NCBI GenBank assembly: GCA_930367215.1
Contig: OV884059.1
Coordinates: forward strand, 239,381,803-239,445,802
Origin: Pollenia angustigena
Taxonomy: Eukaryota > Arthropoda > Insecta > Diptera > Polleniidae
Length of the DNA stretch: 64,000 nt
Direction of reading: 5' to 3'
The notes beneath the pieces are model-generated. The model saw only the letters and a program-made list of their open reading frames with translations, searched no databases and was not told where the DNA came from. The translations under genes and the position numbers were made by a program. This document shows positions 52,577-63,406 of this stretch, in pieces. Position 1 is the first letter of the stretch. Each line of letters begins with the position of its first letter.

Positions 52577-53679
52577 CACCCCTATTATGTAAGGCGTTGT
52601 CGACGTCGACATTAATTTTTAATTGTTGTCACATCAAGGCGACGACTACATCACTTCGACGTTAATTTGGTATTTTATAAGAATGTTGTGTCGACGTCGA
52701 CTAGTTATCGAAAATTTGACAAAAAAAAAATCCCATCTCCAATTGTTTTTTTTTTTTATTTTTTGTTCTTCACTCACTTTTTAACGCTATTTATGCTATT
52801 TTCCGACATATTTTTTTAACCGATTTAGCTTTTTAAAATAAAGTGTAGAGTTTGTTTCCAATTTTGAATTTTGTTCGCGAATTTTTGGCATGTTTTTGAT
52901 AAAAGATATTTTTACTGTAAGTTTTCTGATTCTTTATATCTTTAACGTTTATTCATAAATATAAGACTTTTCTTTCATGCCGCTGTTAGCAAATTTTTGC
53001 GAATTTCCGTTAATTTAACAATTTTCCATGAATTTTTCAGTTTAAGGGACTTTTAATCAATTAGATGGCTTGTTTGATATATTAAAAATTTTCGCGAATT
53101 TTCGCTGTTTTTGCATAATTTTTTTGTAACGATTTCAAACCAATTTAAGGGTTTGTTTCAAAGTTTGCAATTTCTGCTTATTTTAGCCATGCTCGCGATA
53201 GCAGCGATTTTTTCCTAAAAGTTTTTTGATTCTTTACAGCTTTAACGATTTTTAATAAATGTTAGACTTTGCTATCATTTCCGCTAATTTTGCAATTTTA
53301 GCAAAATTTTTGCCATTTCTTATAGTTATAGTTCGTTATATATTAAAAATGTTCCCGAATTTTCGCTATTTTTGCAAATGTTTCCGAATTTTCGCGTTAA
53401 ATTTACTAATAAAATTTTTGCCCATAAATTCTTTTAAATTTGCATTTTTATTTCAAACGTATTCAATAAATATGTTAACATTTCATTTAAAATTTCTTTA
53501 ACTATAATTAGTATTGTGGTTATTTTGTTGAACTATTTATGGTTTTTAATCCAAATTTTTAATATTTTTAATTAGGCTTAAGTTCATGAAATTTAATTTT
53601 TATTAAATTATTTTTATGAAGAAAGGAATTTTACAACATGAAAATCAATCAAAATTGTTATTGATAATCTTTCATTCTT

Positions 53680-53765
53680 GACGTGGCTCGGGCTCGAACC
53701 CTGGCCGGCAGGTTACCATGACATGTTTCGATCGCAACCACTCGATCTCCTCAGATGGATTTGCC
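53680..53765 (-). ncRNA. tRNA-like module, inverted unit
   Basis: Reverse-strand copy: the complement of the B box (GGGCTCGAACC) is at 53,690-53,700 and of the A box (CAACCACTCGATC) at about 53,736-53,748. Confidence 0.5.
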
Positions 53766-54206
53766 GTCTTACACTCGCAGCCATCGACGACTGCTGACGT
53801 CACTAGTCAAACATCAATCCTTAAACCAAATTGTATTTTAACATTTGGTAGATCGAAATTTGCTTTCCTGAATGATTATCCATTTTAATTGACTTTACAT
53901 GTTTTTTTTTCTCTATGTGTACATTTGTCCTTCAAGTTGTGCTGAAAAAGGTCAACAGAAAAGAGAAAGACAAAGTGAAAAAACAAAAAAATGTACTTGG
54001 ACTTCTAGAAAAATTCTTGACGAAAGTACGAAGAAACAGAAGTAAAGGGAAAAAAAACATGTAAAGTCAATTAAAATGGATAATCATTCAGGAAAGCAAA
54101 TTTCGATCTACCAAATGTTAAAATACAATTTGGTTTAAGGATTGATGTTTGACTAGTGACGTCAGCAGTCGTCGATGGCTGCGAGTGTAAGACGGCAAAT
54201 CCATCT

Positions 54207-54290
54207 GAGGAGATCGAGTGGTTGCGATCGAAACATGTCATGGTAACCTGCCGGCCAGGGTTCGAGCCCGAGCCACGTCAAGAATGAAAG
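54207..54290 (+). ncRNA. tRNA-like pol III promoter module (SINE-like), unit 1
   Basis: GATCGAGTGGTTGCGATCG resembles an A box (cf. GTGGCCGAGTGGTTAAGGC of Ser/Leu tRNAs). GGTTCGAGCCCG, about 45 bases later, is a good B box. The full cloverleaf does not close convincingly, so this is tRNA-derived and not a tRNA gene. The same module recurs at about 54,777-54,860 and 55,339-55,420, and inverted at about 53,680-53,765. Confidence 0.5.
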
Positions 54291-54776
54291 ATTATCAATA
54301 ACAATTTTGATTGATTTTCATGTTGTAAAATTCCTTTCTTCATAAAAATAATTTAATAAAAATTAAATTTCATGAACTTAAGCCTAATTAAAAATATTAA
54401 AAATTTGGATTAAAAACCATAAATAGTTCAACAAAATAACCACAATACTAATTATTGTTAAAGCTAAGGCACGAGCTCTATGTGTACATTTGTCCTTCAA
54501 GTTGTGCTGAAAAAGGTCAACAGAAAAGAGAAAGAGAAAGACAAAGTAAAAAACAAAAAATATGTACTTTGACTTCAAGAAAAAATTCTTGACGAAAGTA
54601 CGAAAAAACAGAAGTAAAGGAAAAAACATGTAAAATCAATTAAAATGGATAATCATTCAGGAAAGCAAATTTCGATCTACCAAATGTTAAAATACAATTT
54701 GGTTTAAGGATTGATGTTTGACTAGTGACGTCAGCAGTCGTCGATGGCTGCGAGTGTAAGACGGCAAATCCATCTG

Positions 54777-54860
54777 AGGAGATCGAGTGGTTGCGATCGA
54801 AACATGTCATGGTAACCTGCCGGCCAGGGTTCGAGCCCGAGCCACGTCAAGAATGAAAGA
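54777..54860 (+). ncRNA. tRNA-like module, unit 2
   Basis: Same as unit 1; B box at about 54,828-54,840. Confidence 0.5.
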
Positions 54861-55338
54861 TTATCAATAACAATTTTGATTGATTTTCATGTTGTAAAAT
54901 TCCTTTCTTCATAAAAATAATTTAATAAAAATTAAATTTCATGAACTTAAGCCTAATTAAAAATATTAAAAATTTGGATTAAAAACCATAAATAGTTCAA
55001 CAAAATAACCACAATACTAATTATTGTTAAAGCTAAGGCACGAGCTCTATGTGTACATTTGTCCTTCAAGTTGTGCTGAAAAAGGTCAACAGAAAAGAGA
55101 AAGACAAAGTAAAAAACAAAAAATATGTACTTGGACTTCAAGAAAAAATTCTTGACGAAAGTACGAAAAAACAGAAGTAAAGGAAAAAACATGTAAAATC
55201 AATTAAAATGGATAATCATTCAGGAAAGCAAATTTCGATCTACCAAATGTTAAAATACAATTTGGTTTAAGGATTAATGTTTGACTAGTGACGTCAGCAG
55301 TCGTCGATGGCTGCGAGTGTAAGACGGCAAATCCATCT

Positions 55339-55420
55339 GAGGAGATCGAGTGGTTGCGATCGAAACATGTCATGGTAACCTGCCGGCCAGGGTTCGAGCC
55401 CGAGCCACGTCAAGAATGAA
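55339..55420 (+). ncRNA. tRNA-like module, unit 3
   Basis: Same as unit 1; B box at about 55,390-55,402. Confidence 0.5.
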
Positions 55421-55743
55421 AGATTATCAATAACAACTTTGATTGATTTTCATGTTGTAAAATTCCTTTCTTCATAAAAATAATTTAATAAAAATTAAAT
55501 TTCATGAACTTAAGCCTAATTAAAAATATTAAAAATTTCTTTAACTTTCATTTGAGTCGTCGCAAAATTTTCTGTCGACTAAAACGGGGACAATACTATT
55601 CGACGTCGACTTAAAAGCGCCTTAGAAAATATCACTTGACTGTCAAAAGTAATCGATTATTGTCAACAACGACTCAGAAAATACCATTAGTTTTCAGGTG
55701 CCGTCGACTTGTGTCGATGTCGACTTTCATAATAGGGGTGAAT

Positions 55744-56030
55744 AATTTTTGTTAATTTTTAACTTTGTCAACCCCTTGTCGAACACAAAAATACTTAGGA
55801 CAACTTTTTTGTTTAATGTTTTAAATAGCAAATTGCAATTTAAGACACATGTTCATTTAATATTAATTTCTATAGTTTTTTTTTTAAACACACTTTTTCC
55901 AAATAATTTGTAACACGTGGGGGCGTTTAAACAAATTCTGCGCACACATTGCGAAGATGCAGAACAGAAGATGCAGAAGATTTTTCCACAGTTATAAGCA
56001 CTTGTTTGCAATGTTGCCTATAGGGAACAA
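55744..56030. other. No gene recognised
   Basis: Spacer between two DNA elements. The minus frame from 56,160 reads through into the next element. Confidence 0.4.
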
Positions 56031-56032
56031 TA

Positions 56033-56765
56033 CACTGATAGAAAAATGCATCTTCATATTGATAATGCCCTAACCTCAGAATTGTGACATCAATGTTACT
56101 ACAAATGTCATCAATGATGCAAAAAGAAACATCAATCCAATGACTAGCGTATTCGTACAATTCGTAATTTTTTACTTGTCATCTATTTCATGACTATAGT
56201 GACATCCATTCAATGCCACATTTAGTATATTAATAACATTAGTTTTATGATTACAATGTATTATAAGAAGCAAAAATTGCTATATTCTTTTTTTTTTTAA
56301 TTAATTAGTTAAATACATCAAATTTTTAAAGTAGAATAATTACTAAAACCATGTGGAGCATGGTGCTGGTGTCTTATTTTTAAGATTTCTGCTCTAAACA
56401 AAGGTCGTAAGTCAACAAACGTGAAACAAACATAGGTATCGCGTAAGTAAATAATAATATTCTCTCACTTTGACTTAAGTCAATTCCAATGACTTTGACT
56501 TTATGACAAACTGTCATTAAATTGCTGCTAATGTGTCCTTTCTCCGATGTAACTGCGTCATCGCTCGCTCGTTCGTCATTTCTGTGATGCCAATGTGTCA
56601 TCCCATTGATGACATAATTTCATTTTTACCCTGATGACACTTTGGCCAAGTGATGTTAAGGTTGACATCACCATGATGAAAAGTGTCATGGGGACAAAAA
56701 CGAAGACACTTGTCATATTACTGATGTCAAAATACTTCAGCGTTATGACGCTTTTTCTATCAGTG
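56033..56765. mobile_element. Tc1/mariner-type MITE (733 bp)
   Basis: The ends CACTGATAGAAAAA and (complement) CACTGATAGAAAAAGCG are inverse, flanked by TA (56,031-56,032 and 56,766-56,767). The interior is dense in TGATGTCA, GTGTCAT and ATGACACT motifs in both orientations. No transposase. Confidence 0.7.
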
Positions 56766-56867
56766 TAGGGCTGAAAGGGTTAAGAATTTGTATTATTGAA
56801 GAAAAAATGCTACAGAAATTCAATCCAGTCTTGAGGAATATGACTTGCATTTTCTTTTTCTGGAAAA

Positions 56868-57014
56868 AATGCAGATTTGTTACTTGACACTTCAAACAAA
56901 TTTTAAGATTTTTGTCAAGTACACACGCAGAGAAAAAATATGGTTGGGCATGGTTACGGCAACAACACTATGTTTAATGTAACAATATATTGTTGTCGTA
57001 CACAAATAATTGTT
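56868..57014. repeat. 147-bp direct repeat, left copy
   Basis: Identical by eye to 58,235-58,381 and flanking the mini-me copy between them. It contains the TIR-element terminus CACGCAGAGAAAAAATATGG plus unrelated flank (GCAGATTTGTTACTTGACAC). Confidence 0.85.
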
Positions 57015-58234
57015 ATTATACCCTTCACCTCAGGTGGAAAAGGGTATATATAAGTTTGTCATTCCGTTTGTAATTTCTACAATATTCATCTAAGACCCTA
57101 TAAAGTATATATATTCTGGGTCCTTATGAGGAGAGAACTTGATTTAACCATATCCGTCCGTCTGTCCGTCTTACGTTTGATATGTCTTTTCCGGAGACTC
57201 CAGACATGATACATACATAGCTGCTAGGTTGTTTCACATTTATGTCACATATAGTCCACCATTTCGTGCTGTTGAAATTCAGCAAGATCCGTCTACAAAT
57301 TGCTGAGATATGACCAAAAAACCACGACTACCTCTAATTTTTTCCAAAAATCCCTTGTGATTTGTTGTATTTTTATTACTTTTTGCTGTATATCTCGGAA
57401 ACGGCAATAGCTAAAGTTTCAAAATTAGGTACACACATTAAGGTCGCCATTACACACCTTCCTACAAAATGTGGGCGGGATTGAAGAAGTGGGCGTGGTA
57501 CCTCCCGTACAAAAAATATCAAAAACTTCATAAAAACCTGAATTTCTGCACTGTTATATGACGGATGGTTACACCTTATATATCAAAAGACCGGAAATCT
57601 TTAGTAGAAAATATTTTCTGAACACTTCGCAAAAATCGGTTCAGATACAAAAAAGTTATGGCCAAAATAAAATGTTTTTTATTAAAATACCCATTTTCGG
57701 GAATCATAGATCTTCCCGAGTCCAAACTTTATAACTCAAGTACATACTTACATGCCACAAACTATTTTGGTGAATATATTTCCACATTTCGGTTCTAAAC
57801 TCAAATAAGTTTTATGGTTTACAACTTTGCTGTTGTGGTGAAAAACATCAAAAGTAATTAAAACTCAACACTGCGAACATTAAACGGGTCATATTTCATT
57901 TTAATGATATTCATAGAACGTTCCTTCATGGTCTAGTTGTCTAGGGGGTGTGTTAAGTTAGAAACTGTTAGTTCTCTGGTTCAAATCTAGTTTTTTAAAA
58001 AGAAAATTTTTTTTTAAATCTTTATTTTTTTTTTTTATATTCTAAAAACGATTTAAAAAAAAATATTTACCAGTTTTCGCTTTTTAAATTTAATTTATAA
58101 TGAAGTTTAAAGTATTGTAAATATGTATGTATACATATGTAAAAATTATTTACTTTTTGTCTAGTTGCTCTGTATTCTGCTTCCACAATGGTGAAGGGTA
58201 TATAAGATTCGGCACAGCCGAATATAGCACTCTT
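57015..58234 (+). mobile_element. mini-me-type / Helitron-like element, copy 3 (full)
   Basis: The left end is TATACCCTTCACCTCAGGTG-GAAAAGGGTATA, followed by GTCATTCCGTTTGTAATTTC, CCTATAAAGTATATATATTC and CCGTCCGTCTGTCCGTC. The right end has GGTGAAGGGTATA, the hairpin TTCGGCACAGCCGAA (58,208-58,222) and TATAGCACTCTT. Full-length, 1,220 bp, no coding. No 152-bp array, so the interior differs from copy 1. Confidence 0.65.
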
Positions 58235-58381
58235 AATGCAGATTTGTTACTTGACACTTCAAACAAATTTTAAGATTTTTGTCAAGTACACACGCAGAGA
58301 AAAAATATGGTTGGGCATGGTTACGGCAACAACACTATGTTTAATGTAACAATATATTGTTGTCGTACACAAATAATTGTT
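58235..58381. repeat. 147-bp direct repeat, right copy
   Basis: Partner of 56,868-57,014. Here the sequence continues into the rest of the TIR element, so this copy sits in the original context. Confidence 0.85.
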
Positions 58382-58755
58382 ATTTTTATTTAATATCAAC
58401 AATTGTATAGTTACTGTAAACATATTAATGTTTATCGCAATTATAAATTTGTGTATTGTTGACCGAAAAATAATTATGTTTCTAACCACTTAATTATGAT
58501 AACTTTCTAAGCATAGTATATTTCTCACAACCATATCATGATATTTAATAGCCATAACATGATAACTTTCTATACATTTATCATATTATGTTAAAGATGC
58601 AATCAAACTATTTTTACTCTAATCATATTATGTGAGCGCCATTTGTAAAATAATTTTGAAGCAGTTGTGTCGATTTTTTTATTTGTGAGCGGTTAAACAA
58701 TTAAAAGATAAAATTCCAAAAAAAAAAAATAAGTTTAAAGAAATTAAAATATTAG
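58291..58755. mobile_element. TIR DNA element, copy 2 (partial)
   Basis: From CACGCAGAGAAAAAATATGG on, it matches the right half of the 19,265-20,097 element in inverse orientation (GGTTGGGCATGG, AACAATATATTGTTGTCG, GATAACTTTCTA, ATTATGTGAGCGCCATTTG), ending with AAGTTTAAAGAAATTAAAA. Its other half is absent. Confidence 0.6.
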
Positions 58756-58888
58756 CGGGGTTTATTCAAGTATTAGTGATGTAATAGTGCAAATGCAAAA
58801 TATCATAGTTTTTTTGTAAAATCCAACAACAAAACACGAAGAGATTTCGTTATATTTAATAAAAGTGATACGATATTTCATCAACATC

Positions 58889-59329
58889 TTAAAATCGAAA
58901 AAAGAGCACATCCTCTACCGAGTAACCTCCCGAGAGAATGTCATCGACATAAGTTTCTGTGCGCAGAATTGCAGCTGCTCTAGGGTAAGCAGATTCGGAA
59001 TCAGAAGCGAGTTGTAAAAGGGTCCGAATCGCGAGATATGGGGCACAGTTCACTCCAAAGGTAACTGTTTTCAATTGATAGTCTTTAATTGGGCCGTCAT
59101 CTTGCGGTTGAAATAAAATCCTCTGAAAGGGTCTATCAGAAGGATGTAACAGTATCTGGCGATACATTTTTTAAATATCGCCATTGAACACATATTGATA
59201 TTTTCTCCAATTGAGTATTATGGAGATCAACTCGCTTTGCAGTGTGGGTCCTGTATATAGAACGTCATTTAAAGAGAAATCTGACTTTGACTTCCTACTC
59301 GCATTAAATACAACCCTGAGTTTGGTTGT
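58889..59329 (-). pseudogene. pol: BEL-2 reverse transcriptase, central part
   Basis: After a stop in the HH..RPEH-stop-TTK context (about 59,328), the frame reads LRVVFNASRKSKSDFSLNDV, then a second stop next to KMYRQILLHPSDRPFQRILF, GVNCAPYLAIRTLLQLASDS and TYVDDILSGGYSVEDVL with the catalytic YVDD. The last few codons (FFRF) come from the sequence past the junction. Confidence 0.8.
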
Positions 59330-60100
59330 TTAATGCTCCGGGCGGACTACACCATGATGAGGCAAATAAAATGAGCCATATTTACCATTCGAGTTAATTT
59401 CAATTGATGACGTTTCGTCCATATGATCAAGCGTAAGGTACTCGTTTATAACAGCCTTGTATTGTGACTGAAGGTTGGGAACTTTGGCTAGCGTTCTTTC
59501 CAGGCTCGTATACTGTGCCAGGGCTATGAATCGAGATGACCCCAGATATATTTTTTCGGGAAACTGATGTTTAAATGGCAATCGCACCATGTATCTACCA
59601 TTTTCACTCCGTGTTGTCGTTTCTGTATAGAATTTTTCACAATAGTCATCCTCCACTGAATTTGAGCGAGCTTCCGGGATTTCTTCCTGCTGCCAAAACA
59701 TTTTTAAAAGTGTATTTAGCTCAGAAATTTCAGTTGGAACCACTGTAGTTGTGAATGTTTGTATTGATTGCGATATTATGGGACCAATGAGCACCCAGCC
59801 AAAGATCGTATTATAGGCCGACGTTTGACCACAAATATTTTTCCTAATACCTTCAATGTTAAGCGAGTGTTCATAATCATTCCCTAAAATTAAATCTATT
59901 TGCGCAGATTTGTTAAATGTTGGGTCTGCCAGATCTAACTCAGCCAAATCGGAAGAATAAGGTATTTCAAAAGTGCATGCCGGAAGCCTTTTTGTTACTT
60001 TTGGCAGCACTATGGCTTTAATAGGGACTCGTAAGTTATACCTTTTGGCCGTATAAAACAAATTCGCATTCTTTGTTTGCCGTTTGCTTTTTCCTGCCAA
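59330..60100 (-). pseudogene. pol: BEL-2 protease C-terminus and RT N-terminus
   Basis: 256 open codons from a frameshift near 60,100: VPIKAIVLPKVTKRLPACTF, LILGNDYEHSLNIEGIRKNI, FGWVLIGPI, then the spacer FWQQEEIPEARSNSVEDDYC and RYMVRLPFKHQFPEKIYLGS to FYLPHHGVVRPEH. It aligns with 11,900-12,800 of BEL-1 throughout. Its first codon is TTG, so it is a continuation of Gag-Pol. Confidence 0.85.
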
Positions 60101-60137
60101 TACCGATTATTTCGAAATGAGATTTTTCGAAGGGAAG

Positions 60138-60653
60138 CTATAGGCGATTACGAATTCTTTCTGTTATAAAAGTTCGTTGAGAACCAGGATCAATTAGCAC
60201 TCTAATTGTAAAAAGTTCACCTCTATGCTCTATTTGCATTAATGCGGTTTTTAGCAATATATTTTCATTACTTGTAGAGCAATTCGCCTGAAGTAGCATT
60301 GAGGTACTAGGTCTTTCATCTTGATCGACTCTTCTAGAGATTTGGGTACTATTCTGAGAAGATATTTGGGCTGCACTGCTAATATTAGCGACCGATTCCG
60401 TACATTGTGAATTTTGTGCCGACTGAGTAGTTTTCTGTGCCTTTTGCCCCATATGTAATAGGGTATGATGAGGTTTTTTGCATTGAAGGCAAGTATGTTT
60501 GCTCTTACACTTAGACTTAAAATGAGAAGAGGCTAAACAATTATTGCAAAATTTATTTTTAAACATATAATCCACTCTTTGCTGTACCGTAAAGGCCCTT
60601 AATTTTGGGCATATTCTCAACGAGTGATTTTGTTTACACAATTTGCATGACAA
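60138..60653 (-). pseudogene. gag: BEL-2 gag zinc knuckles and protease active site
   Basis: 171 codons: CKLCKQNHSLRICPKL, CNNCLASSHFKSKCKSK and CLQCKKPHHTLLH form three Cys/His knuckles, then a Gln/Ser-rich linker, ENILLKTALMQIEHRGELFT, and the protease motif LIDPGSQRTFITE. Protease then runs into a TAG (NRL-stop-LPFEKSHFEI) and a frameshift before 60,100. BEL-1 reads a sense codon at the same place (NRLQLPYKKSH). Confidence 0.85.
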
Positions 60654-60749
60654 ACTTAAGTTGTCTTGAGATACGTACGTATGTATATCAGGGTTGGATG
60701 TGTCTTTTAGTGTGAAACAATCTTTAGTAATTTGTATACTATTGAGACG

Positions 60750-61691
60750 TTATACTGCTTCATACCTGTCCACAAGGAATTGGGACATTTGAGTCCACTT
60801 GGGAAGTTCACGTGGAGAAGTGAGGGATTGCTCCCATAACGAAAGTGTTAAGTGTGGCAGTTTAGTTGAGATGAGTCGAATCAGAATAGGGTCCCAGCTC
60901 TCCACGTCGACGCCTAGCGTTCTGAGAGTTGCCAGCGAATCATTAACTGAAGATTGAATTCTTCTAATTGATTCGCTATCTTCATTTTTTGCCGAGGGTA
61001 TATCAAATAGGATTTTAATTCGGTTGTCAACTAAAACTCTTTTATTTTCATACCGGGTTTTGAGGGCATTCCACGCTAACTTGAAATTGTCATTTGAAAG
61101 AGCGTATCTTTTCACGATTGCACCAGCCTCACCCCTTGTCTTATTCCGAAAGTGATAGAGCTTAGTGACTGGGGTTAATGTTGGGTGACTTATGTGCACG
61201 GCCGTGAACATGTCACGAAACGATGGCCATTGTTCATAGCTGCCCTTAAAAATCTCAGTATCACACGGTGGCAGTTTTATGCAGCTGATTGAACTATCAG
61301 GGAGTGAATTCTGATGCTGGTGAGAATAGTGAGAGGTCGATTGAAACGCTGGGATTCGGGACGTCTCAATACGTCTTAGTTTTAACAAATCATTGACTTG
61401 AGAACTTGAATTAAAATAAGCCTCTGAACACGTATTATATTCCTCTCTAGCTTGTGTCTTCATTTCCGTATCAACTGATCCATCCTGGGATAGCATTAGT
61501 TTCCTAAAGGAATCTTTAAAATTCACCCATTCCGAACGTAACTTTAGCTCAAGTATGGACTCATTGTGATCCTTAACTGGGGTATTATTTAATGTCTCAC
61601 AAGTTTGCAGTAAATTACCACAATCAAACATGAATTGTTCGCGATATAAAGGGTTAAAAGCCACGCTAGAAGTTTCGTTTGTTGAAGTCAT
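60750..61691 (-). CDS. gag: BEL-2 Gag, N-terminal 313 residues
   Basis: A true ATG start (MTSTNETSSVAFNPLYREQF). A predicted helical N-terminal region is followed by the BEL gag core (DTEIFKGSYEQWPSFRDMFT, GEAGAIVKRYALSNDNF, RYENKRVLVDNRIKILFDIP, SWDPILIRLISTKLPHLTLS, FLVDRYEAV). It stops at one TAA where BEL-1 has a Glu codon (YEAVERFKS), after which the same frame continues (RLNSIQITKDCF) into the knuckle segment. So the gene is open except for single lesions. Confidence 0.85.
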   Translation of the reverse strand: MTSTNETSSVAFNPLYREQFMFDCGNLLQTCETLNNTPVKDHNESILELKLRSEWVNFKDSFRKLMLSQDGSVDTEMKTQAREEYNTCSEAYFNSSSQVNDLLKLRRIETSRIPAFQSTSHYSHQHQNSLPDSSISCIKLPPCDTEIFKGSYEQWPSFRDMFTAVHISHPTLTPVTKLYHFRNKTRGEAGAIVKRYALSNDNFKLAWNALKTRYENKRVLVDNRIKILFDIPSAKNEDSESIRRIQSSVNDSLATLRTLGVDVESWDPILIRLISTKLPHLTLSLWEQSLTSPRELPKWTQMSQFLVDRYEAV

Positions 61692-63390
61692 TTTTGCGTT
61701 TAATGAGAAACCCGAGACAAGTTTGAAAATGTAACTGAATTTCTATGAGCCTCTTTAAAGGGAGCGTAATGCGGTCGATATTATGAATTATATTATATTA
61801 TCTGTTTATTTTCTATCTTATTTTTATACTTTTAGGGGCTAAGAAGTAGCACTAGATGTCTCATCTAAGTTAAATTTAAAGATTCAAAAGCCGATATAAT
61901 TTTCAGGGAATAGGGGCTAACCTAGCCTTAAGTTGAGAATTAATATAAATTCGAAAAGGGGCTATAAATTAGCACTAGAGTTTAACAATCTAGTCTCACA
62001 TACAAGACGCAATAAACCAAAACCTTTTATTTATATTACCATAGGTAAGGGCTATAAATTATTACTAGATATGGATTTCTAGTGTATTAGTATCAAATAA
62101 GAATAATTTTAAAAAATTTTGGGGCTATCTAAGTATAGAACTAGATACGGATGTCTAGTAATTTCGCGTTAATCAAGAAGAATTTTTAAAATTTTCGGGC
62201 TATCTGGGCATTTGCATTAATTAAGAAGAATTTTTAACTTTTTGGGGGCTATTTGGGTATAGTACTAGATATGAATATCTAGTTTTTACGTTTCAATTCT
62301 TTCCAATATTTTTGGGGCTATAAAATTATAGCATTTTATTTTCACTCTAATTTATAGGGCCTAATGTTATTAGGGACTTGTTCTATTCATAGAAATAACC
62401 CCACAGAAAGTTTACTTTGGTTATTATAAATTTTTTATTCACAATTGTGTAAAATCATAAAAGGCTTTTTAACGCGTTGAAGTTACTAAAGAGTGTCTTC
62501 CAAGAGATTTATAATAAATGATTAAAATATAAACCTCAACTCACATATAAATTATTTCGAATAAACTAAATCTAACCGTTCGAATATGTAGGTACGTATG
62601 AGAAAACCAAGAAAAACATCATTATGGTTGTTAAAATTTATTTTATTTTTATTACAATAGTTTTATCTTTCTATTTTTGTTTTATGATCAATGTTATATT
62701 TAATATTATTATTGAGGTTTTTTGTTTTCCTCACGGGCTAATATGATCAATCGTTTTTTTACCAAATGTAATTAAAAAACATTTATGGTTAATTTATTTT
62801 CTTTTCCCAACGTTTCGTTCGCTTTTTTCGAACTTCAACAGGGGTTATTTTTATTCCATAAAAATAAATTAGGGTTTACATTTGTATTGCACTTTTTAAC
62901 TATTTTATATTAAAAACTGGACTACACGACACAGAAATAAATAAATAATTAATAAGTAAAATACAACACAAACACCGAATAAAAGTCAAACTTAATGTAA
63001 ATATCACAGAACTCTTTGAATAGGGTTGGTTTTCACTAAATTGACTACATTTAACTTTATTTTAATAAATATACGGTATAATAAATTTTCTGGCTTTAAC
63101 TTCACAATCCTTTTATATTTATGAATTTATTTTATATTTAGTGTTTCTTCCTTTTGCGATGGTTTATTCCTGTTGTCCTTTTCCAAGTGCAATCCTTTTT
63201 GAGTAAGCGTTTGACCGAAATTTATGCACCTTATTGTTCGAAATACACCACCACTTTTCTTCTTTAAATATTCTCTCTTAGTTAGAGGGTTTTTATTTTC
63301 ACCAATTATTGCTTTTTTTTTTAATGCACTTTACAGAATAGTTGATTAAAAAATTCAACAGAAAACGAAAACTCTTCTGTTACCCTTTGA
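61692..63390 (-). other. BEL-2 leader between primer site and gag
   Basis: About 1.7 kb of non-coding sequence, unusually long for a retrotransposon leader. It holds the GGGGCTAT repeats near gag and AT-rich sequence toward the primer site. It could also include a foreign insert; none is recognised. Confidence 0.6.
61838..62345. repeat. BEL-2 leader repeats with CTAGAT palindromes
   Basis: GGGGCTA(T/A) recurs at about 61,838, 61,912, 61,969, 62,047, 62,120, 62,198, 62,246 and 62,311, spaced 48-78 bp. Five units also carry a CTAGATATGGATTTCTAG-type palindrome or a remnant of it. Confidence 0.7.
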
Positions 63391-63404
63391 CGACTGTGCC
63401 ACCA
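63391..63404 (-). promoter_or_regulatory. BEL-2 primer binding site
   Basis: The minus strand reads TGGTGGCACAGTCG two bases after the LTR end. It would pair with a tRNA ending CGACTGTGCCACCA. The exact tRNA is not assigned. Confidence 0.65.
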
Positions 63405-63406
63405 AA

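Larger units (their letters stand above)
53496..55540. repeat. ~566-bp tandem repeats plus one inverted copy
   Basis: Units beginning near 54,062, 54,631 and 55,194 are nearly identical (periods 569 and 563), the last one incomplete. A partial inverted copy of the same sequence occupies 53,496-53,895, so the array starts with a head-to-head palindrome. High unit identity implies recent amplification or homogenisation. The minus frames 54,384-54,629 and 54,953-55,192 simply repeat with the unit. Confidence 0.85.
52577..55740. mobile_element. Large TIR DNA element with internal tandem array
   Basis: The TIRs CACCCCTATTATG are perfect at both ends, flanked by AAT (52,574-52,576 and 55,741-55,743). 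Subterminal GTCGACGTCGAC motifs cluster on both sides, as in the Harbinger-type element at 45,609, whose target ATT is the complement of AAT. The left 0.9 kb holds a degenerate ~300-bp direct repeat (TTTTCTGATTCTTTA at about 52,922 and 53,224). The rest is the tandem array. No transposase. Confidence 0.65.

Noticed and set aside
54207..54290. A functional tRNA gene
   Set aside because: A- and B-box-like motifs are present, but an acceptor stem and anticodon arm do not form; the module repeats within a tandem array, so tRNA-derived is the most that can be said.
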